Shown here in pieces: positions 56,981 through 64,000 of a stretch of 64,000 nt of DNA. Position 1 is the stretch's first letter; every line of letters begins with the position of its first letter. Both the position numbers and the translations under genes were made by a program. This DNA comes from Planctomycetaceae bacterium (GTDB taxonomy: Bacteria; Planctomycetota; Planctomycetia; Gemmatales; Gemmataceae). The stretch is from contig PNLP01000002.1 in NCBI GenBank assembly GCA_013823135.1, positions 62,001-126,000 on the forward strand. The letters are read 5' to 3'. The notes beneath the pieces are model-generated. The model was not told the DNA's origin. It saw only the letters and a program-made list of their open reading frames with translations, and searched no databases.

Positions 56981-57051
56981 GCGAGCCACGGGGTTCATCC
57001 CCGTGGTGGTCTGCATCTCCCAAGACCACGGGGATGAACCCCGTGGCTCGC
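56981..57051. repeat. Perfect 27-nt inverted repeat with ACGGGGATGAACCCCGT core
   Basis: Arms 56981-57007 and 57025-57051 are exact complements. Each contains the palindrome CCACGGGGATGAACCCCGTGG (or its reverse), also found at 35361. Confidence 0.93.
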
Positions 57052-57081
57052 GTTGCGCGAGGACTCCGACGAGGCCGTGTC

Positions 57082-57768
57082 ATGACCGAAGCGGAATGGC
57101 TGGCGTGCGAAGATCCCGCGACGATGCTGGATTGCTTTGACCCGGGTCCAGTTAGGAATCTCCTCACCTCCTCCGGGCATGAGCGCAGGTTGCTCCTGTT
57201 CTGCGTGGCGTGTTGCCGAGCAACTCAGTTCAACGAACCAGACTTCTCCGGCTCAATCCTCACAGCCACCGAACGCTATTTGGACGGAGCGGGCGAGGCA
57301 GAGGAAGCCATTCGCTCCGGGCGTAGGTATGATTCCGACCTCTGTCCTGCGCTGCGGATCAGCCAACATTTTGAATTCTGTCGAGATCGGCAGCCTACGT
57401 CCGTGTTCACTTGTGCAATATCTGTTGCGCGGCTGGCAGGCTGGTCGTTCGGAAGAGGAAGTCGAGACCAAATACGAGGCGGTGACAAAATCGAAAGAGG
57501 GATGCGCGAGCAAACGGATCTGCTCCGTGACATCTTTGGCAACCCGTTCCACCCCATTGCCTTCTCCCCAGAGTGGCGCACTTCAACGGCCATCGCAATT
57601 GCGAAGCAGATGTACGAGTCGCGCGATTTCAGCGCGATGCCGATTCTCGCGGACGCCCTCCAAGACGCGGGTTGCGACAACGACGACATCCTCAACCACT
57701 GCCGCGATGCCAACGGCGTTCACGTTCGTGGATGCTGGGTGGTCGATCTGGTGCTCGGCAAGGAGTAA
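57082..57768 (+). CDS. Gemmata-type paralogous family protein (MTEAEWLACEDP)
   Basis: The protein has 228 residues. The opening MTEAEWLACEDPATMLDC and the ending ILADALQDAGCDNDDILNHC with HVRGCWVVDLVLGKE are patterns I know from large Gemmata paralogous families, sometimes joined to SMI1/KNR4-like domains. The Cys-rich middle (RRLLLFCVACCRATQF) is also typical. The biological role is unknown. ATG 57082 was chosen to start at the family motif. Confidence 0.8.
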   Translation: MTEAEWLACEDPATMLDCFDPGPVRNLLTSSGHERRLLLFCVACCRATQFNEPDFSGSILTATERYLDGAGEAEEAIRSGRRYDSDLCPALRISQHFEFCRDRQPTSVFTCAISVARLAGWSFGRGSRDQIRGGDKIERGMREQTDLLRDIFGNPFHPIAFSPEWRTSTAIAIAKQMYESRDFSAMPILADALQDAGCDNDDILNHCRDANGVHVRGCWVVDLVLGKE

Positions 57769-57798
57769 TCGGGTACACTCGACGTGGGAGGTGCGCCC

Positions 57799-58117
57799 AT
57801 GAAAGTTGTCGTCGAGTTTACCACTGGATCCCGACACGATTTGTTTCAGCTGCTCGCCTCACTTACGCCAAACGAAGGCGACGCAGTTTGCATTCGGAGA
57901 AGTGTACCTAGACGAGATGGAACAACAGTTCCGACAACACGAGGGGCCACCGCCAGGAGCAACGATCCGGACCGACGGTGACGGCACGGTGTGGTGGTGG
58001 AGGTATGTGAACGGCATCTGGGTAGGTTTCACCATCTCCGACCAACAGCGACTCTTCCGACCGACGGTCCGCACGATCAACGTGCTTGCGTTTCGCGTTC
58101 GGCCCCCCACGCTCTGA
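57799..58117 (+). pseudogene. Small gene with probable +1 frameshift
   Basis: ATG 57799 has GGGAGG at good spacing and reads MKVVVEFTTGSRHDLFQLLA up to about 57880. It then becomes a poor frame that stops at 57981. From that point the other frame carries convincing protein: QFAFGEVYLDEMEQQFRQHE, then DGTVWWWRYVNGIWVGFTIS, to a stop at 58117. One extra base near 57882-57890 would explain both. If not, a small protein may start inside. It overlaps the end of the next gene tail to tail. Confidence 0.5.
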
Positions 58118-58457
58118 TGTCCGCAATCAGTTCTTGCGCCGTCATCGTTGGCCCAGGGTTTTTGAGCCTCCGAGCTATCTCCGCATCTTGCTCAGGTGTC
58201 CACTTCGGCAGCACGGCGGCGGCTTGCGCGGCAGCGGCCTTTGGTGGGACATGGTAGCCGAGCGATTCGCCCTCCGGTGTCTCGACTGGAATCAAACACT
58301 TGCCACCGCCGTTGATTTCAATGAGTTCACGCAACAGTGTGACAAACACTGCGTGCTTGTCCTCGGGCGACAGGCTCTTGACGTAGTCCGCCGGCGACAC
58401 GGGCGTGCCGTTCGCAACGGGTGGCGGGTTCGTCGTCGGTGCAATCGTGGCGTTCAT
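58077..58457 (-). CDS. Small hypothetical protein (planctomycete family)
   Basis: The protein has 126 residues. SPEDKHAVFVTLLRELIEIN and SLGYHVPPKAAAAQAAAVLP, followed by LTPEQ-type helical text (KWTPEQDAEIARRLKNPG), resemble many short planctomycete proteins that look antitoxin-like. No toxin partner is adjacent. It overlaps the end of the previous frame by 41 bp. Confidence 0.6.
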   Translation of the reverse strand: MNATIAPTTNPPPVANGTPVSPADYVKSLSPEDKHAVFVTLLRELIEINGGGKCLIPVETPEGESLGYHVPPKAAAAQAAAVLPKWTPEQDAEIARRLKNPGPTMTAQELIADIRAWGAERETQAR

Positions 58458-58548
58458 GGCGTGCCTCCGTTTCCACCCTCATCCTACCCGTCGGCACGCC
58501 AAAACGCTACCTTCACTTCACGACCGCATTACCCTCCCGAGGTGAACG

Positions 58549-59862
58549 ATGTCCTTCTTCCCCGAAGTGTCCAAGATCAAGTACGAAGGGCCGGATAGCA
58601 AGAACCCGCTCGCGTTCCGGCACTACAACGCCTCCGAAGTCGTCGAAGGCAAGACGATGAAGGAACACCTGCGGTTCGCCGTGTGCTACTGGCACACCTT
58701 CCGCGGCATGGGCGGCGACCCCTTTGGTCCCGGGTGCGCCGTGCGGCCGTGGGAAGACGGCACCGACTCGCTCGAAATGGCCCTCAAGCGCGTCGATGTC
58801 GCGTTCGAGTTCATCGACAAGCTCGGCACGCCGTTCTACTGCTTCCACGATCGCGACGTCAGCCCCGAGGGGAAGAACCTCACCGAGAGCAACAAGAACC
58901 TCGACGCCGTGGTGAAGAAACTCGGCCAGAAGCAAAAGGAAACCGGCATCGAGCTACTGTGGGGCACGGCGAACCTGTTCAGCAACCCGCGCTTCGTTCA
59001 CGGAGCCAGCACGAGCTGCAACGCCGACGTGTTCGCGTATGCGGGCGCGCAGGTGAAGAAGGCGATGGAAGCGACCAAGGAACTCGGCGGCGTCAACTAC
59101 GTCTTCTGGGGCGGCCGCGAAGGGTACATGAACCTGTACAACACCGACCTTCGTCGAGAATTTGACCACCTTGCGAAGTTCCTGAGCCTCGCCGTCGAGT
59201 ACAAGAAGAAGATCGGCTTCACGGGGCAATTTCTCATCGAGCCGAAGCCGAAGGAGCCTACTAAGCACCAGTACGACAGCGACTCCGCCGCATGCGTCGC
59301 GTTCCTCCGCACCTACGGGCTGGAGAAGGATTTCAAACTCAACATCGAGACGAACCACGCCACGCTCGCCGGTCACTCGATGCACCACGAACTCACTTAC
59401 GCGAGCAGCTACGGCATGCTCGGCAGCATCGACGCCAACCGCGGCGACGAACTCCTCGGCTGGGACACCGACCAGTTCCCGAACAACCTGTACGAGACCG
59501 CGCAGGTGATGCTCGTGGTGCTCGGTCAAGGTGGCATCGGCAGCGGCGGGTTGAACTTCGACGCCAAGGTGCGCCGCGAGAGCTTCGAGCCGATCGACCT
59601 GTTCCACGCCCACATCGGCGGGATGGACGCCTTCGCCCACGGCCTGAAGATCGCCGCCGCGATCCGCAAGGATGGCGTGCTGAAGGATTTCGTCAAGCAA
59701 CGCTACGCATCGTGGGACAGCGGCATCGGTGCCGACATCGAGTCGGGCAAGGCCAAGTTCGACGAGCTGGAAGCCTACATGCTCAAGAAGGGCGACGCCG
59801 AGAAGAACACGTCGGGCCGGCAGGAGTTGCTGGAGAACGTCATCAACCGCTACTTGAAGTGA
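58549..59862 (+). CDS. xylA: Xylose isomerase
   Basis: The protein has 437 residues. It converts xylose to xylulose (and glucose to fructose) with two metal ions. [20 protein letters not shown] opens a class II enzyme. FCFHDRD-type residues, [13 protein letters not shown], the metal-binding [34 protein letters not shown] and LGWDTDQFP follow. GAGGTG lies upstream. It is orphan: no xylulokinase or transporter gene nearby. Confidence 0.96.
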   Translation: MSFFPEVSKIKYEGPDSKNPLAFRHYNASEVVEGKTMKEHLRFAVCYWHTFRGMGGDPFGPGCAVRPWEDGTDSLEMALKRVDVAFEFIDKLGTPFYCFHDRDVSPEGKNLTESNKNLDAVVKKLGQKQKETGIELLWGTANLFSNPRFVHGASTSCNADVFAYAGAQVKKAMEATKELGGVNYVFWGGREGYMNLYNTDLRREFDHLAKFLSLAVEYKKKIGFTGQFLIEPKPKEPTKHQYDSDSAACVAFLRTYGLEKDFKLNIETNHATLAGHSMHHELTYASSYGMLGSIDANRGDELLGWDTDQFPNNLYETAQVMLVVLGQGGIGSGGLNFDAKVRRESFEPIDLFHAHIGGMDAFAHGLKIAAAIRKDGVLKDFVKQRYASWDSGIGADIESGKAKFDELEAYMLKKGDAEKNTSGRQELLENVINRYLK

Positions 59863-59925
59863 TCCCGCGGTGATTGGTCTGCAAGTTGCATATCCCTCTC
59901 GAAGATTCCCGAGTATGGTCAAAGT

Positions 59926-59968
59926 AGTCCGTCACTCCCAGGCGACAGTCGCCTGGGAGCGACGGACT
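59926..59968. repeat. AGTCCGTCACTCCCAGGCGA hairpin
   Basis: 20-nt arms (59926-59945 and 59949-59968) around a 3-nt loop, one mismatch. It is between xylA and the histidine kinase. The 260-bp gap 59863-60122 also contains direct copies of GATTGCACA near 60071 and 60089. Confidence 0.88.
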
Positions 59969-60122
59969 GCTGTCCTCTCGCAACCAACTGTTTCCTGCAA
60001 TCTGGGACGAATTGACACACGCAGTCGTGAGACTGAGTGCGTATTCGGCGAAGCAGCGACTGTCCAGGGATTGCACATTGTGGTCAGCGATTGCACAGCG
60101 AGCCGAACAAGGTCGATCAGCG

Positions 60123-61610
60123 ATGACAAATCAACAGGTAACCCGGCTGGCGGCACCCATTGCGGCGGTGAGCGTGTTGCTATTAGGTCTTTCCGTTGTC
60201 GCGGCCTGGTCCATCTGGGACATGCAGGAGCGGGCGAGCGGTCCGATCGCTTTGAGCGTGGCGAGCGTGACCGCAGCGCAGGAACTGGAGATCAGCACCC
60301 GGGAGGTATCCTCGCAGTTCAACCGTTACCTCATCATGCTCGATCGCACACACCTGGAGCCCGTTCCCGCGTTGAAGGCGAAGACGGCTGAAGCGTTGGC
60401 TCGTGCCGAATCCGCTGCCAGCACACCCGCCGAGGAAGCGTTGATGAAGCGTGCCCGTGCGGGTTATGAGCGGTTCTTCGCGGCATACGAGGCGTTGCTC
60501 AAGAACCCACCCAAACAGGGTATGTATGCGGAGATCATCAAGCTCACCGACACGGTTCTGACGCCGGAGATTCTGAAACCGGCGCACGAGTACCGGCAGT
60601 TGAACGAAGCCATGCTGACCCAGGCGAGTGAGACGAATCAGCAGGTCGCCCGCCGGTTGGTCATCGGACTCATTGCGGTTGGGTTGTTCGGTTCGTTCGG
60701 TGGTCTACTCGGCGGTTGGGTAATCGCGGCGACGGTGAAACGGAACATCGCACGAACCGAGGAGCGACTCCGAAACACGGCAGAGGAACTCGACCGGGCC
60801 GCCAAGCGTGGGGGCAACTCCCCACTGGTGTTCACGTCCGACCCGCTCGAACGAGTCAGTGTGAGTGTCTCGGCGGTGCTGAAGCGGCTGCGGGAAACGG
60901 AACGCGACGCACTCCGGGCCGAACAACTCGCGTGGGTGGGGCAGATGGCCGCAGGCATCGCCCACGAGATTCGCAACCCGCTCATGGCGATCAAACTGCT
61001 GGTGCAGGCCGGGGCGGAACGGCCGGGCGGGCCGTCGCTGCGATCCCGCGACTTCCAGGTTCTCGACGAGGAAATATCACGCCTCGAACAGATCGTCTCG
61101 GGGTTCCTCGATTTCGCCCGCCCGCCGCGACCCAACCCCAGACAGATGGACGCAGCAGAATCAGTCGCCCAGGCGCTCATCGGGGTTCAACCGCGGGCCG
61201 AGCTGCAAGGCGTCTCGCTCAGCCTGGATCGGAGCAACGGGCCGATCGTCGTTTCCGCGGACCCCAACCAACTCCGCCAGGTGTTCCTGAACCTGTTGTT
61301 CAACGCGCTCGATGCTCAGCCGCAGGGCGGTTCGATCCAGCTCAGCCTGCGACTGGACAACGAAACACGGACCGAACCCGAGCTGGTGATGACCGTGGCC
61401 GACGCCGGTCCGGGGATCGCGCCGGCCGTCGCGGATCGGATTTTCGAGCCGTTCGTGAGCACGAAGGAATCCGGTCTGGGGTTGGGCCTGTCGATCTGCC
61501 GCCGGATCGCCGAGGCTCACGGCGGAACGCTCGGTGTCAGCAACCGGCCCGGCGGGGGTGCCGTGTTCACACTGAGAGTTCCCGCGGGAACGAATCACGT
61601 TTCGGCCTGA
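60123..61610 (+). CDS. NtrB-like membrane sensor histidine kinase
   Basis: The protein has 495 residues. It has two transmembrane helices (AAVSVLLLGLSVVAAWSIW and RRLVIGLIAVGLFGSFGGLL) around a helical sensor of about 150 residues. After a HAMP-like stretch comes the H-box AGIAHEIRNPLMAIK, then the N-box FLNLLFNALDAQ, the G1 box ADAGPGIAP and G2 box GLGLGLSICRRIAEAHGG. ATG 60123 was chosen. It is directly upstream of an NtrC-type regulator, its likely partner. Confidence 0.9.
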   Translation: MTNQQVTRLAAPIAAVSVLLLGLSVVAAWSIWDMQERASGPIALSVASVTAAQELEISTREVSSQFNRYLIMLDRTHLEPVPALKAKTAEALARAESAASTPAEEALMKRARAGYERFFAAYEALLKNPPKQGMYAEIIKLTDTVLTPEILKPAHEYRQLNEAMLTQASETNQQVARRLVIGLIAVGLFGSFGGLLGGWVIAATVKRNIARTEERLRNTAEELDRAAKRGGNSPLVFTSDPLERVSVSVSAVLKRLRETERDALRAEQLAWVGQMAAGIAHEIRNPLMAIKLLVQAGAERPGGPSLRSRDFQVLDEEISRLEQIVSGFLDFARPPRPNPRQMDAAESVAQALIGVQPRAELQGVSLSLDRSNGPIVVSADPNQLRQVFLNLLFNALDAQPQGGSIQLSLRLDNETRTEPELVMTVADAGPGIAPAVADRIFEPFVSTKESGLGLGLSICRRIAEAHGGTLGVSNRPGGGAVFTLRVPAGTNHVSA

Positions 61611-61679
61611 CAAAGATATTTTTGTTCATACCTGCAAGCGTCAGCCGCAGTTTCCTGATAAGCTCTGTCTACCGGCGGA

Positions 61680-63191
61680 ATGTCGTACCACCCGCCGGCG
61701 CCCACAACCGTTGCCATTACCCCGCGGTGTTTCGTGCCGAAGTTGCTCATCATCGACGACGAAACCAACGTCCTCTACTCGTTGCAAACCGGCCTCGAAA
61801 CCGACGAGTTGACCGTCGTCACAGCCAAGACGGGCAAGCGCGGCCTCACGCTCGTTCCGAAGGAGGAGCCGGACGTCGTGATCGTGGACGTGCGACTGCC
61901 GGACATGACCGGGCTGGAAGTGTTCGACAAGATCAAGGAAATCGCGCCGAAGGTGCCGGTCGTCATCATCACCGCGTTCGCGGCCACGGAGACGGCGATC
62001 GAAGCCATGAAGCGCGGCGCGTTCGATTACCTGCTCAAGCCCGTCGATCTGCATCACCTCCGGGAAGTCGTCGGGCGTGCCCTTGAGTTGCGACGGATGC
62101 AGTCGGTGCCAGCCGTCTTCGACCGGCCCGAGACCGTGGGCGACGAGAGCGGGACCGATCCGATCGTCGGCCGGTCGTCGGTGATGCAAGATGTGTACAA
62201 GACGATCGGCCGGATTGCCCAGCAAGACGTGACCGTTCTGATCCTCGGCGAAAGCGGAACCGGGAAGGAACTCGTCGCGCGTGCCCTGTTCCAGCATTCC
62301 AAGCGTGCCAACAAGCCGTTCCTGGCGATCAACTGTGCCGCGATCCCGGATGCCCTGCTGGAATCGGAACTGTTCGGCCACGAGCGTGGGGCGTTCACGG
62401 GGGCGGATCGCCAGCGCATCGGAAAGTTCGAGCAGGCCGACGGTGGCACGATCTTCCTCGACGAAATCGGGGACATGACCGCCACCACGCAGGCAAAGGT
62501 GCTGCGTGTGCTGCAAAACCAACAGTTCGAGCGTGTCGGCGGGCAGGAGACGTTGTCAGTCGATACTCGCGTAATCACCGCGACCAACCGGAACCTGGAA
62601 GCCGAGGTCGCCGCTGGCCGATTCCGCCAGGATCTCTTCTACCGGCTCAACGGCGTGACCATCACGTTGCCGCCACTGCGAGACCGCAAGGACGACATTC
62701 CCTTGCTGGTGGATTACTTCATTCGTGTTGCGAATCGCAAACTCGACAAGCACGTGACCACGATCGCGCCAGAAGCTTTGCGTGTGCTCAATTCGCACGG
62801 TTGGCCGGGGAACGTCCGCGAGTTGCAGAACGTAGTGCGGTACGCGGTGATCCAGGCAGTTGGAGAAGTGATGACAGTGGAATGTCTCCCCGCATCGGTC
62901 CGCGGGGGGAGTGCTCCACAACCGGGCGGTTCGTCCGACGACGGGCTCGACGTACGGAAGTTGATGCGCGACCTGCTCGCGTTCGGCAGCCCCGACATTT
63001 ATCGGCGAGTGATCGCGGAGGTCGATCGAATCGTGCTGGCCGAGGTGTTGCGGCACGTCGCCAACAATCAGGTTCACGCGAGCGAACTACTTGGCATCTC
63101 CCGAACCACGCTCCGTGCCAAGCTCGCGGCCGACAAGCCAGCGCCAAACCCTGCGAAACCTGTCGAACCACCCGCAGGCGAAACTGAGTAG
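61680..63191 (+). CDS. NtrC-family sigma54-dependent response regulator
   Basis: The protein has 503 residues. It has a receiver ([17 protein letters not shown], phosphoacceptor in [12 protein letters not shown], Lys in YLLKPVD) and an AAA+ domain with Walker [16 protein letters not shown]. The sigma54-contact motif is ERGAFTGA, Walker B is [12 protein letters not shown] and the arginine-finger region is [10 protein letters not shown]. It also has a Fis-type HTH ([14 protein letters not shown]). An in-frame GTG at 61734 is an alternative start. It pairs with the upstream kinase; the stimulus and targets are unknown. Confidence 0.93.
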   Translation: MSYHPPAPTTVAITPRCFVPKLLIIDDETNVLYSLQTGLETDELTVVTAKTGKRGLTLVPKEEPDVVIVDVRLPDMTGLEVFDKIKEIAPKVPVVIITAFAATETAIEAMKRGAFDYLLKPVDLHHLREVVGRALELRRMQSVPAVFDRPETVGDESGTDPIVGRSSVMQDVYKTIGRIAQQDVTVLILGESGTGKELVARALFQHSKRANKPFLAINCAAIPDALLESELFGHERGAFTGADRQRIGKFEQADGGTIFLDEIGDMTATTQAKVLRVLQNQQFERVGGQETLSVDTRVITATNRNLEAEVAAGRFRQDLFYRLNGVTITLPPLRDRKDDIPLLVDYFIRVANRKLDKHVTTIAPEALRVLNSHGWPGNVRELQNVVRYAVIQAVGEVMTVECLPASVRGGSAPQPGGSSDDGLDVRKLMRDLLAFGSPDIYRRVIAEVDRIVLAEVLRHVANNQVHASELLGISRTTLRAKLAADKPAPNPAKPVEPPAGETE

Positions 63192-63282
63192 AATACCGCC
63201 GGGCGAGTGGTCTTGCCGCGGGATGGCGTCTATAAATCGGGCCATCCAAAGATTCTTGTGCGACTTCTCCCGGAGCGATTAC

Positions 63283-63849
63283 TTGGCCGTCGATCACGAG
63301 CGTATCCGCCGCGCGATTCGCGAAATTCTGGCAGCAGTGGGTGAAGACCCGGACCGCGAAGGGCTTCTCGAAACCCCCGACCGCGTCGCGCGAATGTACG
63401 CCGAGATATTCAGCGGGTTGCACACCGACCCCGCTACCCACCTCCACAAGATGTTCACGCAAAAGCACGACGAAATGGTGCTGGTGAAGGACATCGAGTT
63501 CGCGTCGTGCTGCGAGCACCACCTGTTGCCGTTCGTGGGGAAGGCGCACATCGCGTACCTGCCGAACGGGAAGGTCGTGGGGTTGTCGAAACTCGCACGG
63601 GTGGTCGATGCGGTGGCACGCCGGCCGCAGGTGCAGGAGCGGATGACCGAGCACATCGCCGACCTGCTCATGACGCACCTGAAGCCGCGTGGCGTGGGCG
63701 TGATCGTCGAAGCAAGCCACAGTTGCATGACGATCCGCGGCGTGCGCAAGCCCGGCGCGATGACCATCACCAGTTCGATGCGTGGCGGCTTCTTGAACGA
63801 CCCCGCAACCCGCAGCGAGCTCATGGCGTTGGTATTCGGCCAACGGTGA
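63283..63849 (+). CDS. folE: GTP cyclohydrolase I
   Basis: The protein has 188 residues from TTG 63283, which has GGAG 7 bp upstream and starts at the family N-terminus ([20 protein letters not shown]). An in-frame ATG at 63223 is the alternative. It converts GTP to 7,8-dihydroneopterin triphosphate for folate or pterin synthesis. [19 protein letters not shown], the zinc-binding [13 protein letters not shown] and [16 protein letters not shown] are present. Confidence 0.94.
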   Translation: MAVDHERIRRAIREILAAVGEDPDREGLLETPDRVARMYAEIFSGLHTDPATHLHKMFTQKHDEMVLVKDIEFASCCEHHLLPFVGKAHIAYLPNGKVVGLSKLARVVDAVARRPQVQERMTEHIADLLMTHLKPRGVGVIVEASHSCMTIRGVRKPGAMTITSSMRGGFLNDPATRSELMALVFGQR

Positions 63850-63859
63850 ATACGACGCA

Positions 63860-63893
63860 CTCCGCTTCACTTCGCTCCGCGTCGCGGCTACGC
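63860..63893. repeat. CTCCGCTTCACTTCGCTCCG word (copy 5)
   Basis: The gap after folE has a longer form of the interspersed word, ending CGTCGCGGCT as at 22090 and 36793. Confidence 0.7.
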
Positions 63894-63901
63894 TGATTCC
63901 T

Positions 63902-64000
63902 GTGACACTCGACCAAAAGCAAATCACCGACGAACTCCGCGGTGTGTTCCGCGGAGCGCTCTCGTTCGACACCCTCACGCGCGGGTTGTACTCGACGGAC
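63902..64000 (+). CDS. N-terminus of a probable FAD-linked oxidase
   Basis: The first 33 residues only, from GTG 63902. RGALSFDTLTRGLYSTD fits the opening of planctomycete FAD-binding oxidases of the glycolate oxidase / D-lactate dehydrogenase type (...LYSTDASIYQ). The window ends just before the FAD motif. Confidence 0.55.
   Translation, partial: MTLDQKQITDELRGVFRGALSFDTLTRGLYSTD

Noticed and set aside
60071..60097. Sigma54 promoter for the NtrB/NtrC pair
   Set aside because: GATTGCACA direct repeats are present but no TGGC-N8-TTGC pattern at the right spacing.
1..64000. tRNA, rRNA, CRISPR arrays, insertion sequences with transposase
   Set aside because: Looked for in gaps and found none; no cloverleaf with TTCRA arm, no transposase motif. 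Small ncRNAs cannot be excluded by eye.

Overview
The window reads as chromosomal DNA of a GC-rich planctomycete, most likely of the Gemmata group (Gemmataceae). Several features support this: a DUF1549/DUF1553 cytochrome-like protein, a DUF4159 protein among secreted TPR proteins, a CotH protein, a redoxin/cytochrome c/copper-oxygenase-like fusion, a protein opening MTEAEWLACEDP that I recognise as a Gemmata paralogous family, an ECF sigma factor, and many hairpin-rich intergenic repeats. I ran no database search, so family names rest on motif recognition.

Layout. 1-12.9 kb: a cell-envelope cluster with a giant secreted TPR/Ig-like/discoidin-like/PA14-like protein (cut by the window edge) and a second TPR protein on the minus strand, then a one-helix protein, a DUF4159 membrane protein and a TPR protein on the plus strand. 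13-21 kb: an RlmI-like methyltransferase and phosphofructokinase pair, a CotH protein, and a membrane pyrophosphatase. 21-25.7 kb: a minus-strand run of class IV aminotransferase, dual-specificity phosphatase, PP2C phosphatase, waaA and three small genes including an acyl-carrier-like one. 25.7-38.3 kb: the S10-spc ribosomal protein operon through secY, in conserved order but without rplC (L3) and rpmD (L30). 38.7-42.8 kb: purM, then an ECF sigma factor operon with a membrane protein and two proteins built from a GspE-N2-like domain. 43-52.5 kb: planctomycete secreted redox/cytochrome proteins, a receiver-only regulator, hypotheticals and cysC. 53-58.5 kb: small zinc-ribbon membrane proteins, an M28 peptidase, a PfpI protein and hypotheticals. 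58.5-64 kb: xylA, an NtrB/NtrC-like two-component pair, folE and the start of an FAD-linked oxidase.

The most unusual property is the intergenic DNA. Most wide gaps hold an inverted repeat of a distinct word family, sometimes nested one inside another. This includes many gaps inside the ribosomal protein operon, and one element sits in frame inside waaA. Two small genes look frameshifted: a C4 zinc-finger gene near 45.9 kb and a small gene near 57.9 kb. Three good sigma70-type promoters were found in front of rpsJ, rplD and hppA; the rplD promoter has a long structured leader and lies where L3 would normally be.
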